Below are positions 25,963 through 34,912 of a stretch of 51,371 nucleotides of DNA, in pieces. A program made the translations under genes and the position numbers. The notes beneath the pieces were generated by a model. That model searched no databases, was not told where the DNA came from, and saw only the letters and a list, made by a program, of their open reading frames with translations. The stretch comes from Clostridia bacterium (GTDB taxonomy: Bacteria; Bacillota_A; Clostridia; Oscillospirales; CAG-272). The stretch lies in the NCBI GenBank assembly GCA_017452945.1, contig JAFTLD010000028.1:1-51371 (forward strand), written 5' to 3'. Position 1 is the stretch's first letter; each line of letters begins with the position of its first letter.

Positions 25963-26781
25963 ATGAAAAACACGGTACACATGCTTAAATCGATCACCAA
26001 CATTCAGATGATGAGCTTTGTCATCACCACAGAGGACGATAAGGTCATTTTGATTGACGGCGGCTGGCCGCAGGATATGCCTTACTTGGTGGAATACCTG
26101 CAGGGTCTGACCGGTCAGGAAAAGCCCACCGTACATGCGTGGATCCTGACCCATCCGCACAACGACCACATTCGCGGCTTTATCGAGCTGATGGAGGGCA
26201 ACCCCGATGCACTCAACGTAGAGAAGATCTACTATAATTTCCCCTCTGCGCAGTTTATCGCGCGTGAGGATCTTGACACGGCTGCAGCCGAGATGTACCG
26301 CATTCTGCCCCTGATCGCGCATAAGTGCTGTATCGTGTCGGGCGGTGACGAGCTGGACGTGGGAGCCGCGCATTTTGAGTTTTACTACTCGCCCGACAGC
26401 GAATTCAATCATAACGTCTGCAACAATGCCTCTTTGATATTCCGCATGACGCTGGGCGGCAAGAGCGTGCTGTTTACGGGTGACGCGGGCGTTGAGGCAG
26501 GCAAGAAGGTGTTGCGCATGTATGGCGGTACGGGCAAGCTCAAGGCTGACTACGTGCAGATGGCACACCACGGTCAGAACGGCTGCGACCGCGATTTCTA
26601 CGAGGAGGTCGCTCCCAAGGGTGCTTTCTGGTGCGCTCCCGATTGGCTGTGGAACAACGACGCGGGTAAGGGCTACAATACCCATATTTTCAAGACGGTT
26701 GAGGTGCGCGGCTGGATGGACGAGATCGGTGTGACCGAAAACTACGTCATCATGAACGGCACGCAGGTCGTTGAGCTGTGA
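25963..26781 (+). CDS. MBL-fold metallo-hydrolase (ComEC-like domain)
   Basis: 272 residues, cytosolic (no signal peptide). The metallo-beta-lactamase motif THPHNDH binds metals, with further ligands in FTGDAG and MAHHGQNG; the order resembles the stand-alone hydrolase domain of ComEC. An AGGAG site precedes the ATG. It lies between the antitoxin and miaA and overlaps miaA by 4 bp (GTGA), so translation is probably coupled. A secreted lipoprotein with a related MBL domain lies at 47389-48702. Substrate unknown. Confidence 0.85.
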   Translation: MKNTVHMLKSITNIQMMSFVITTEDDKVILIDGGWPQDMPYLVEYLQGLTGQEKPTVHAWILTHPHNDHIRGFIELMEGNPDALNVEKIYYNFPSAQFIAREDLDTAAAEMYRILPLIAHKCCIVSGGDELDVGAAHFEFYYSPDSEFNHNVCNNASLIFRMTLGGKSVLFTGDAGVEAGKKVLRMYGGTGKLKADYVQMAHHGQNGCDRDFYEEVAPKGAFWCAPDWLWNNDAGKGYNTHIFKTVEVRGWMDEIGVTENYVIMNGTQVVEL

Positions 26782-27749
26782 GTACAGAGAAAAAAATGCC
26801 GCGTGTCATTGCCGTGGTTGGCTGTACCGCAAGCGGCAAGAGCGCGCTGGCAATGGAATTGTGCAGACGCCACAACGGAGAGCTTGTCAGTATGGATTCC
26901 ATGCAAATCTACCGCGGTATGGATATCGGCACGGCCAAGCCCACGAAAGAGGAGCAGACCTGCGTGGTGCATCACATGATCGACGTGGTCGATCCTTGCG
27001 AGAGTTATTCGAGCGGGGCGTACGTCGAGGCGGCAACCGAGGTCGTTCGCGATGTTTTTGCGCGTGGCAAGCTGCCCGTTTTGTGCGGCGGCACGGGGCT
27101 TTATTTGGACGGACTGTTGCGCGGGGGATACGGTGAGAACTATGCCGATCCTGCCGTGCGGGCTGAGTTGGAGGATTTTGCCGACACGCACGGTGCGATC
27201 GCATTGCACGGGAGGCTGTCTGCAGTGGATCCCGAGAGCGCAGCGGCCACGCATCCCAATAACGTCAAGCGTGTCATTCGTGCGCTGGAGATCTATTTGG
27301 TCAGCGGTAAGACCAAGACCGAGCTGGACAAGCTGTCGCAATCGGCAGAGCCGCAGATCGACGCGCTGGTGTTCGGCATCCGCTACAATAACCGCGAGGT
27401 GCTGTACGATCGCATCAACCGTCGCGTGGATCAGATGCTGGCCGAGGGATTGGTCGAGGAAACCGAGCGCCTTCTGAAAGCAGGGGTGTTTGAAGCCAAC
27501 GCCACGGCTGCGGGCGCGATCGGTTACAAGGAAATTTTGCCGTACGTCAAGGGACAATGCAGCCTCCAAACAGCAGCGGAGGAATTGAAAACCGCGACAC
27601 GGCGCTACGCAAAGCGACAGATGACGTGGTTTTACGCAAAGCCTTACGTTAACTGGATCGATGCCGATACGGCAGACGGCATGCGCACATTTGAAGAGAT
27701 TGTAAATATTTGTGAAAAAGCGTGCAAAGACAAAGGATTTCTGTTATAA
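26778..27749 (+). CDS. miaA: tRNA dimethylallyltransferase
   Basis: 323 residues. MiaA prenylates A37 of tRNAs that read UNN codons, using dimethylallyl diphosphate. Walker A-like GCTASGKSA near residue 15, then SMDSMQIYRGMDIGTAKPT and GGTGLYLDGLL, and the C-terminal RRYAKRQMTWF motif. GTG start overlaps the MBL gene stop; the next ATG (26796) would remove only six residues. In many Firmicutes miaA follows mutL and precedes hfq; neither is present here. Confidence 0.95.
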   Translation: MSTEKKMPRVIAVVGCTASGKSALAMELCRRHNGELVSMDSMQIYRGMDIGTAKPTKEEQTCVVHHMIDVVDPCESYSSGAYVEAATEVVRDVFARGKLPVLCGGTGLYLDGLLRGGYGENYADPAVRAELEDFADTHGAIALHGRLSAVDPESAAATHPNNVKRVIRALEIYLVSGKTKTELDKLSQSAEPQIDALVFGIRYNNREVLYDRINRRVDQMLAEGLVEETERLLKAGVFEANATAAGAIGYKEILPYVKGQCSLQTAAEELKTATRRYAKRQMTWFYAKPYVNWIDADTADGMRTFEEIVNICEKACKDKGFLL

Positions 27750-27768
27750 TAATAAGATAGGATGCAGA

Positions 27769-27824
27769 GAATTTGCCGATGGCAAATTCTTATCGCAACG
27801 TTCCGCCAAAGCGGAACATATCAC
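27769..27824. repeat. Hairpin pair with ATATCAC unit
   Basis: Hairpin GAATTTGCC-GAT-GGCAAATTC (27769-27789), then GTTCCGC/GCGGAAC (27800-27817), then ATATCAC (27818-27824). The same architecture, reversed, occurs at 17733-17862. Confidence 0.65.
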
Positions 27825-27877
27825 TGCAATGACAACGGTAGCATGCCGGTGACGTTGCTCGGGAAGGGGGGAGAGGT

Positions 27878-29140
27878 TTGGACAGAACCAAGGCAAGAAA
27901 TATTGCACTGCGCTGCTCGGTCGTGTTGGTTGCGATCGGCATGCTGGTGTATATCATCCATTACAGCTTGGGACAATTCAGCACCTCGCTTTCCACACTT
28001 CCCACGCAGGAGATCACAGATTATACCGTGCTGAGCGCTGAGGTGTACGTGTTCCGTGACGAACAAGTCGTGCAAGGAAGCTCCGATGCTCCGGTGCAGT
28101 ACCTGTACCGCGACGGTGCACGCGTGCCCAAGGATGCCGTTTATGCGATCAGTTATCCCAAGGAAGGGGCATCGGCTGCAGAGATTTCCGAGCTGCAGCA
28201 AAGGCTGGACGCAATCGCTGAGCAGATCGCGTTGCTGGAGGATAGCAAGCAGGCAGGCTCCCTGATCACGTCACTCAATGAAAATCAAGCCGCTGTGACG
28301 CAAAGCTACTACCGCGTACTGGAGAGCATTGCCGCAGGCGGATATGCGAATGCGCTTTCCGAGAGCAAAACGCTGCTTTCCCATATCAGCACCTACAGTA
28401 TGCTGACCGGTTCGCAAAAATCGGAGATCATGATCGCATCCTTGAAAAACAACCGACAGAGCTTGCTTGACGCATGGGGCGGAGCTCCGACCAAGTGGGT
28501 GAGCACGCACGGCACCAATTTCGTGCACAAGTGCGACGGATATGAGGGCGTGTTTGATTATGCCGGTGTGATGGATATGACTGCGTCGGAGTTTTACGCT
28601 ATGACCGAGGCTTCTCCCGTATCGACAAAGGGCACGGTGGGAAAAATGATCAATAGCCACACCTGGTATGCAGCCATCCCCATGAATGAGGAAAATGCAG
28701 CCCGCTTTGAAGAAGGCAACACATATACGTTTTCTTTTATCGATAACGACGGCATTGAGCTGCCGCTGACGCTGGAGAGAAAGATCGCAAGTGAGGATAA
28801 GCGTGACGGTGTGTTGGTATTCTCCTGCCGACAGACTCCATCCGGATTTTCGTTCTTGCGCACGCAGCGCGTACAGAGCGTGGTGGAGCAGATCACGGGC
28901 TACCGCGTGCCCACCGAGGCATTGCGCGAGCATAACGGAGAAAAAGGTGTTTACATTCTGGAGGACAGCTCGGTGGAATTCCGACGCATCACCATTATCA
29001 GTGAGGGCGCGGGATATTACATTGTGCAGACCTTTGAACAGGATGCTGTGGCAGGTGCGGGTAAGGCAGAGTATCTGAGGCGCAATGATCTGATCATCAC
29101 CGCAGGAAGAGATCTTTATATAGGCAAAATGTATGGATAA
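27878..29140 (+). CDS. HlyD-like membrane adaptor protein
   Basis: 420 residues from a TTG codon with GGGGGGAG upstream. One membrane helix (about 14-34) anchors a mainly extracytoplasmic protein. A split biotinyl-lipoyl/beta-barrel arrangement surrounds a helical hairpin (about 95-185), as in HlyD/MFP adaptors; the C-terminus LRRNDLIITAGRDLYIG is a beta-barrel end. Clostridial genomes often place such a gene before yggS-sepF, as here (8-bp overlap with yggS), which suggests a cell-envelope or division role rather than drug efflux. No ABC exporter is adjacent. Confidence 0.75.
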   Translation: MDRTKARNIALRCSVVLVAIGMLVYIIHYSLGQFSTSLSTLPTQEITDYTVLSAEVYVFRDEQVVQGSSDAPVQYLYRDGARVPKDAVYAISYPKEGASAAEISELQQRLDAIAEQIALLEDSKQAGSLITSLNENQAAVTQSYYRVLESIAAGGYANALSESKTLLSHISTYSMLTGSQKSEIMIASLKNNRQSLLDAWGGAPTKWVSTHGTNFVHKCDGYEGVFDYAGVMDMTASEFYAMTEASPVSTKGTVGKMINSHTWYAAIPMNEENAARFEEGNTYTFSFIDNDGIELPLTLERKIASEDKRDGVLVFSCRQTPSGFSFLRTQRVQSVVEQITGYRVPTEALREHNGEKGVYILEDSSVEFRRITIISEGAGYYIVQTFEQDAVAGAGKAEYLRRNDLIITAGRDLYIGKMYG

Positions 29141-29834
29141 TAATCAGATGAATCATTTGAAAGAACGGGTGGAAGCGGTGCGCTTGGGCATCGAGCAAGC
29201 GGCACATAAGGCAGGTCGGGATCCTTCACAGATCCTTTTGCTGGCAGCCACCAAGTATGCAACAACGGAGCAGATGAATGCGCTGCCCGCGCTCGGTGTG
29301 CACGACGTCGGAGAGAACCGCGTGCAGGCACTCATGGAAAAGTGGGATGCTTTGGACAAGGAGCAGCTGCGCGTGCATTTTATCGGCTCGCTGCAAAAGA
29401 ATAAGGTCAAGTATATTGCGGACAAGGTCTGTATGATCCACTCGTTGGACAGCGTGGAGCTGGCGCGGGAGATCGATAAGCAGTGCAAAAAGCACGGGCG
29501 TGTCATGGACGTATTGGTTGAGATCAACTGTGCGGGAGAAGAGAGCAAGGGTGGCGTTGCCCCTGAGCAGGCAGAAGAGCTGTGCCTTGCCTTAGCGCAA
29601 TTTGAGGCCATCCGACTGCGCGGATTTATGACCATGGCACCCAAATGTCCCGAAAAAGCGCAATATTATAAATATTTTAGCGAAACTTTTGACCTTTGTC
29701 TTGACATTTGGACAAAAAAACTACATAATATAGGTATACCCATGATTATGTCTATGGGTATGTCGGACAGTTACGACGTCGGAATTGCCTGCGGTTCTAC
29801 GCTGGTGCGCGTCGGAAGCAGTCTGTTTTGTTGA
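29133..29834 (+). CDS. yggS: PLP-binding protein, YggS/PLPBP family
   Basis: 233 residues, TIM-barrel PLP homeostasis protein. PLP Lys41 lies in LLAATKY; VGENRVQ, HFIGSLQKNK, VEINCAGEESKGG and MGMSDSYDVGIACGSTLVRVG are standard blocks. Overlaps the HlyD-like gene by 8 bp and is followed by sepF, the usual Gram-positive order. Confidence 0.94.
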   Translation: MDNNQMNHLKERVEAVRLGIEQAAHKAGRDPSQILLLAATKYATTEQMNALPALGVHDVGENRVQALMEKWDALDKEQLRVHFIGSLQKNKVKYIADKVCMIHSLDSVELAREIDKQCKKHGRVMDVLVEINCAGEESKGGVAPEQAEELCLALAQFEAIRLRGFMTMAPKCPEKAQYYKYFSETFDLCLDIWTKKLHNIGIPMIMSMGMSDSYDVGIACGSTLVRVGSSLFC

Positions 29835-29871
29835 GAAAGTATATGAGAATATAAATTACAGGAGGACGAAC

Positions 29872-30378
29872 ATGAACATTTTCAAGAAATTCACCAAGGA
29901 TCCCGAGCCTGCAGAGTTTTTGGATGACGGCTACGATAACGGTTATTACGATGAGTTTCCCAAGGATGACGAGGGCGTTGTGACCGATGCAGCCATTGAG
30001 GAGGTTGCTGCAGTTGAGGCAGCCGAGGAGCAGGAGGAGCTGCGTGAGCCCCAGCCCATGCCCAAAAAGCCGCTTGAGCCCGCAAAGCCTGCCGTAAAGT
30101 ATTTTGCTCCCATCGATCTTGATGACAGAGAAAAGGCCGTTGCAAAGCTGGCTGACGGTTACATAGTAATGCTCTTGGACGTAGATAAGCTGGAAAGAGA
30201 CGTGTTCCTGCGCTTCTTTGACTACGTGATGGGTGCTGTTCAGGCTTTGGACGGTGACGTTCACAGAATCAGCAAGTCTACCCTTGCGCTCATTCCTTTC
30301 GGTGCAAGCGTGGATGATCTTGACGAGGAAGACATTGCAGCCGCCCAAGAGCAGACCGAAGAGGAAGAGGAAGAATAA
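29872..30378 (+). CDS. sepF: Cell division protein SepF
   Basis: 168 residues. The N-terminal membrane-targeting stretch MNIFKKFTKDP is followed by a long acidic linker (about 15-75) and the SepF core (about 78-155): KYFAPIDLDDREKAV, then DGYIVMLLDVDKL and DVFLRFFDYVMGAVQALDG. SepF binds FtsZ and shapes the division septum at the membrane. AGGAGG precedes the ATG. The acidic tail EEEEE is unusually long. Confidence 0.93.
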   Translation: MNIFKKFTKDPEPAEFLDDGYDNGYYDEFPKDDEGVVTDAAIEEVAAVEAAEEQEELREPQPMPKKPLEPAKPAVKYFAPIDLDDREKAVAKLADGYIVMLLDVDKLERDVFLRFFDYVMGAVQALDGDVHRISKSTLALIPFGASVDDLDEEDIAAAQEQTEEEEEE

Positions 30379-30407
30379 TTTAATCTGATTTAGCGGAGGC
30401 ATTTGTA

Positions 30408-30689
30408 TTGGTGGTCTTTATGTATGTACTGATCAGCACGGTATCGTTGCTGATCGATGGAATCAGTCTGCTTATGCTGGCTCGTGCCATCTTTTCTTGG
30501 TTTCCCACCGAAAATGAGAGCAAGCTTCAGCGGATCCTGTTTCACATGACTGAGCCGTTCATTATTCCTGTGCGCAAGTTTTTGTGGCGCATGAATTGGT
30601 TCCAGGGCTTGCCGATCGATATTTCGTTTATGATCACGTATCTGCTGTTGGGTCTTGTTCGGTTTTCCTTAATGTTTGCAACCTTATGA
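30408..30689 (+). CDS. yggT: YggT-family membrane protein
   Basis: 93 residues from TTG 30408, which is 8 nt after GGAGG; ATG 30420 is the alternative. Two hydrophobic segments (about 5-27 and 68-90) and the motif FSWFPTENES are typical. YggT proteins are conserved in the sepF-ylmH division cluster. The stop overlaps the start of ylmH (ATGA). Confidence 0.9.
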   Translation: MVVFMYVLISTVSLLIDGISLLMLARAIFSWFPTENESKLQRILFHMTEPFIIPVRKFLWRMNWFQGLPIDISFMITYLLLGLVRFSLMFATL

Positions 30690-31471
30690 GTATGCAGGGA
30701 CAGAATTTACAGGATGAGATCTTATATGCGCAGCTGCGTGATATGATGCTGCGCGCGGAGAGGGGAATATGGTCTTGCAGCCATTTTCTGTCGCCGCGCG
30801 AAGCGCGTTTAGCGTCTTCCTTTGTCGAGCGTGCCGGACAAGACGCGGTATGCGTTTTGGATGGCGGGTATGCCGAGGCGGAGCGCGTCAGAGCGTTTAT
30901 TTTGCCCGAGTATCTGAATGAGCCTGCATATTTTGCGCCTATGCTGCAGGAAAAGATCAGTCTGTTATCCTTGCGCGGCGGCGGATTCTGCACGCTCTCG
31001 CACCGCGATTATCTGGGCGCCTTGCTGGCGCTTGGGATCGAGCGGCACGTGCTGGGCGATCTGATCGTGCTGGACGAGCGGCAGGCTGTATTGTTCTGCG
31101 ATGCGGGCATCGCACCCTTTATCTGCACGGAGCTGACACGCGTGGGTAAGGACGGGATCAAGGTAGAGGAGCTGCCGTGGGGGACGCCGATCGAGATTCC
31201 CGAGAGATATAAAAGCGTCAGCGATACGGTCGCGTCTGCGCGCTTTGATTGCATTGCCGCAGCCTTGGCCGGTTTGTCGCGCGATAAGGCACAGATGCTG
31301 ATCCGTGCGGGAGAATGCACGGTGGACTACGAGCCCTGTGACCGCTGCGACAAAACCATTGAGCCCCCTTGCGTGATCTCGCTGCGCGGATACGGAAAAT
31401 TTCGCGTGGATGACGTCAGCATGCAAACCAAAAAGGGAAGACTGCGCATGTATGCGCGAAAATATATCTGA
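30686..31471 (+). CDS. ylmH: S4-domain RNA-binding protein YlmH
   Basis: 261 residues. An N-terminal YlmH domain (SPREARLASSFVERAG, FILPEY, LSHRDYLGALLALGI) precedes a C-terminal S4 RNA-binding domain (about 180-255: ARFDCIAAALAGLSRDKAQ, SLRGYGKFRVDD). YlmH is tied to cell division and has been linked to stalled-ribosome rescue in Firmicutes. Translation is coupled to yggT. The usual downstream divIVA is absent; ileS follows directly. Confidence 0.92.
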   Translation: MSMQGQNLQDEILYAQLRDMMLRAERGIWSCSHFLSPREARLASSFVERAGQDAVCVLDGGYAEAERVRAFILPEYLNEPAYFAPMLQEKISLLSLRGGGFCTLSHRDYLGALLALGIERHVLGDLIVLDERQAVLFCDAGIAPFICTELTRVGKDGIKVEELPWGTPIEIPERYKSVSDTVASARFDCIAAALAGLSRDKAQMLIRAGECTVDYEPCDRCDKTIEPPCVISLRGYGKFRVDDVSMQTKKGRLRMYARKYI

Positions 31472-31516
31472 TTTTGAAAACAATTTAACTTTACACATAA
31501 AAAGGAGCTGTTTATT

Positions 31517-34303
31517 ATGGCTAAGGACTACACAAGTACGCTGAATTTGCCCGCTACGTCGTTTGCAATGCGCGCAAATCTGCCTCAGCGTGAACCCGAA
31601 ATGCTCAAATATTGGGAAGGTATGGATCTGTATGCGCGTCTGCAGGAGCAGAATGCGGATAAGCCTGCGTTCATTTTGCACGATGGCCCTCCCTTCTCCA
31701 ACGGCAATATCCATATGGGTACTGCACTCAATAAAATGCTCAAGGACTTTATCAACAAGTACAAGACCATGAGCGGCTATCGCGTGCCGATCGTTCCCGG
31801 TTGGGACAACCACGGCATGCCCATCGAATCTGCGATTATCAAAAAGAACAAGCTGGACCGCAAGAAGATGGCAACCTCCGAGTTCCGTACCGCTTGCCAC
31901 AAGTTTGCGGAAAAGTACGTGGACATTCAGAGAGGACAATTCAAGAGATTGGGCGTGCTGGCTGACTGGGAGCACCCCTATCTGACCATGGATCCCGCAT
32001 TCGAGGCTAAGGAGGTCGAGGTCTTTGGCGAGATGTTCAAGAAGGGTTATATCTACAAGGGTCTGAAGCCCGTGTACTGGTGCCCCAAGGACGAAACCGC
32101 TCTTGCCGAGGCAGAGATCGAGTATGCAACCGATTCCTGTACCTCCATCTTTGTCAAGTTTGCAATCAAGGACGACGCAGGCAAGCTGGCAGGCGTTTGC
32201 GATCTGTCCAAGACCTATTTTGTCATTTGGACGACTACCACCTGGACGCTGCCCGGTAACCTTGCCATCGCGCTCAACCCCGTGGAGAGCTACGTGGTCG
32301 TCAAGGCAGGTGACGAGTGCTACATCGTGGCCGAGGCTCTGTGCGCCAAGACCATGAAGGCCGGCGGCATTGAGGATTATGAGATTCTGGCTGCATTCCC
32401 CGGCAATACCTTTGAATATATGAAGGCGCAGCATCCTTTCCTGGATCGCGAGTCGCTGATCGTCAATGCGGATTACGTTACCATGGATTCGGGTACAGGC
32501 TGCGTACACACAGCTCCCGGCTTTGGTGCAGACGACTATATCACCTGCAAGAGATACGGCATCGATATCATCGTTCCCGTGGACGACCGCGGATATCAGA
32601 CCGAGGATGCAGGCAAGTACGCAGGTCTTTACTATGCACAGTCCAACGAGGCAATTCTTGCCGATATGAAGGAAAGCGGTGCGCTGTTTGCAAGCGAGGA
32701 AATGAGCCACGAATATCCGCACTGCTGGAGATGTAAATCTCCCATTATCTTCCGCGCAACTCCCCAGTGGTTCTGCTCGGTCGAAGCGTTCAAGGAAGAG
32801 GCTGTTGCCGCTTGTCAGAGCGTTACTTGGCTGCCCGCATGGGGCGGTGAGCGTATGGCGCAGATGGTGCGTGACCGTGCCGATTGGTGCATCTCGCGTC
32901 AGCGTCAGTGGGGCTTGCCCATTCCCGTATTCTATTGCGAGGATTGCGGAGAAGTCATTTGTGACGACGCAACCATTGCGCAAGTTGCCAAGGTATTTGG
33001 CGAAAAGGGCTCCAACTCCTGGTGGGATCTGCCCGTGGAAGAGCTGATGCCCGCTGATTATACCTGCAAGTGCGGCTGCAAGAACTTCCGCCGCGAGAGC
33101 AACACCTTGGACGGCTGGTTTGACTCCGGCTCCTCCCATATCGCAGTGCTTGAGCAGCGTCCCGAGCTGCATTGGCCCTCCGACGTATATCTGGAGGGTG
33201 GCGACCAGTACAGAGGCTGGTTCCAGGCAGCACTGCTGACTGCTGTTGGTGCAAAGGGCGAAGGCGCTCCCTACCATACCGTACTGACCCACGGTTGGGT
33301 TGTTGACGGTGAGGGCAGAGCAATGCATAAGTCGCTTGGCAACGGCGTTGACCCCGATGACGTGGTCAAGAAGTACGGCGGTGATATTGCAAGACTCTGG
33401 GCTGCATCCACCGACTATCACGCAGACGTTCGCTGCTCGGATAATATCTTCCGTCAGCAGTCCGAAACCTATAGAAAGATCCGTAATACCGCAAGGATTC
33501 TGCTTGCAAACCTGGGTGATTTCAATCCCGATACCGATGCGGTTGCTTATGATGAGCTGCCCGCGATCGATCAGTGGATCCTGGCTCGCTATAATAAGCT
33601 GGTCAAGGAGTGCCGCGAGGCGTTTGACGGTTATGAGTTCCACATCGCATATCATGCGCTCAACAACTTCTGCACCATCGATCTGTCCAAGCTGTACGTT
33701 GACATCACCAAGGACAGAGTATATACCGAGCGTGCCGACAGCCACGCGCGCAGAAGCGCACAGACCGCGATGTATATCATCATCTCGGGCATGACCCGTT
33801 TGATGGCTCCTATCATCAGCTTTACCGCTGAGGAGATCTGGCAGAGCATGCCGCACGCAGCATCCGACAAAAAGGAGAGCGTATTCCTCAACGATATGCC
33901 TGCATACGATGCAGCACTGGAGTCCGAAGGCACCAACTCCTGGGACGAGCTGTTCGAGCTGCGTGACGACGTCATGAAGGCGCTGGAGCTGGCAAGAGCC
34001 GAAAAGCTGATCGGTAAGTCGCTGGATGCAAAGGTAACGGTTTACACCACCGATGCCGCTGCATACGCGCTGCTGTCTGCGTTCGCAGAAGATCTGGCAA
34101 CCGTTTATATCACCTCGAGTGCCGAGGTGGTCAACGCAACCGCTCCCGAGGGCGCAGTTGTGGGTGAGGACGGCAGAATTGCCGTTGTGGTTGCTCCTGC
34201 AGACGGCTGCAAGTGTGACCGCTGCTGGGCTTATTCCGAAAAGGGCATTCGCGAGGGCGATAACTTCCTGTGCGAACGCTGCAAGAACATTCTTGAACTT
34301 TAA
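31517..34303 (+). CDS. ileS: Isoleucyl-tRNA synthetase
   Basis: 928 residues, full length for the bacterial type with a C-terminal zinc finger (CDRCWAYSEKG...CERC). Class I motifs are present in variant form: the HIGH equivalent is HMGT in NGNIHMGTALNK, and the KMSKS equivalent is AMHKS in GRAMHKSLGNG. The editing domain includes TTTWTLPGNLAIALN and GTGCVHTAPGFGADDY. AAAGGAG precedes the ATG. Only 45 bp separate it from ylmH, so there is no room for a T-box leader. Confidence 0.96.
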   Translation: MAKDYTSTLNLPATSFAMRANLPQREPEMLKYWEGMDLYARLQEQNADKPAFILHDGPPFSNGNIHMGTALNKMLKDFINKYKTMSGYRVPIVPGWDNHGMPIESAIIKKNKLDRKKMATSEFRTACHKFAEKYVDIQRGQFKRLGVLADWEHPYLTMDPAFEAKEVEVFGEMFKKGYIYKGLKPVYWCPKDETALAEAEIEYATDSCTSIFVKFAIKDDAGKLAGVCDLSKTYFVIWTTTTWTLPGNLAIALNPVESYVVVKAGDECYIVAEALCAKTMKAGGIEDYEILAAFPGNTFEYMKAQHPFLDRESLIVNADYVTMDSGTGCVHTAPGFGADDYITCKRYGIDIIVPVDDRGYQTEDAGKYAGLYYAQSNEAILADMKESGALFASEEMSHEYPHCWRCKSPIIFRATPQWFCSVEAFKEEAVAACQSVTWLPAWGGERMAQMVRDRADWCISRQRQWGLPIPVFYCEDCGEVICDDATIAQVAKVFGEKGSNSWWDLPVEELMPADYTCKCGCKNFRRESNTLDGWFDSGSSHIAVLEQRPELHWPSDVYLEGGDQYRGWFQAALLTAVGAKGEGAPYHTVLTHGWVVDGEGRAMHKSLGNGVDPDDVVKKYGGDIARLWAASTDYHADVRCSDNIFRQQSETYRKIRNTARILLANLGDFNPDTDAVAYDELPAIDQWILARYNKLVKECREAFDGYEFHIAYHALNNFCTIDLSKLYVDITKDRVYTERADSHARRSAQTAMYIIISGMTRLMAPIISFTAEEIWQSMPHAASDKKESVFLNDMPAYDAALESEGTNSWDELFELRDDVMKALELARAEKLIGKSLDAKVTVYTTDAAAYALLSAFAEDLATVYITSSAEVVNATAPEGAVVGEDGRIAVVVAPADGCKCDRCWAYSEKGIREGDNFLCERCKNILEL

Positions 34304-34314
34304 GATAGTGACTG

Positions 34315-34338
34315 CCGAGGGTTGAAATCAACCCTCGG
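34315..34338 (+). terminator. Hairpin between ileS and lspA
   Basis: CCGAGGGTTG/CAACCCTCGG with an AAAT loop. No T run follows, so it may stabilise or pause rather than end the transcript; lspA begins 22 bp later. Confidence 0.5.
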
Positions 34339-34360
34339 TGATTACAAGAAAGGAACATTT

Positions 34361-34912
34361 ATGCTGTATCTGATCTTATGGGCAGCCATTGCCGCGGTCA
34401 TTGTGGGCGCGGATCAGCTGACCAAGTATCTTGTGATACAACACATTCCCGAGGGAGAATCGATCCCCGTGATCGAGGGCGTGCTGCACTGGACGCATAT
34501 CAAGAACGACGGTGCGATTTTCGGTTGGTTTGACGATTCGCGCTGGATGTTCATGGTGCTCTCCACCGTCGGCATCCTGTTCATGATCGGTATGCTGGTG
34601 TATTGGGTCAAAAAAGAGCCCAAGGATAAGCTGATGCAGGTGATTCTGACGCTGCTGATCAGCGGTGGTATCGGTAACATGATCGACCGCTGCACGTTGG
34701 GTGTGGTGACCGACTTTATCGATTTCTGTGCATTCCCCAATCTGTGGAAGTGGATCTTCAACGTGGCGGATTGCGCGGTGACCATTGGCGGCGGCATGAT
34801 GGTGCTGTGGCTGGTGTTGTCTTTGATTGTGGATATCAAAAACAGGAAAAATACTGCTGTGGCCGAGATAGAGCAAAAGAGCGATGATGCAGACACTGAT
34901 ACTGAAAGCTGA
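34361..34912 (+). CDS. lspA: Lipoprotein signal peptidase (signal peptidase II)
   Basis: 183 residues with four membrane helices. The catalytic Asp pair lies in GNMIDRC and FNVADCAVTIGG; VGADQLTKYLV and NDGAIFGWF are family motifs. LspA cleaves the signal peptide of diacylglyceryl-modified prolipoproteins, and this window alone encodes at least eight of these. Start ATG at 34361 follows AAGAAAGGA. Its 3' end overlaps rluD by 29 bp. Confidence 0.95.
   Translation: MLYLILWAAIAAVIVGADQLTKYLVIQHIPEGESIPVIEGVLHWTHIKNDGAIFGWFDDSRWMFMVLSTVGILFMIGMLVYWVKKEPKDKLMQVILTLLISGGIGNMIDRCTLGVVTDFIDFCAFPNLWKWIFNVADCAVTIGGGMMVLWLVLSLIVDIKNRKNTAVAEIEQKSDDADTDTES

Noticed and set aside
31472..31516. T-box leader of ileS
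   Set aside because: Only 45 bp lie between ylmH and ileS, too short for a T-box.
30965..33856. 963-codon minus-strand ORF opposite ylmH/ileS
   Set aside because: Antisense to the well-supported ileS; no start signal or motif.
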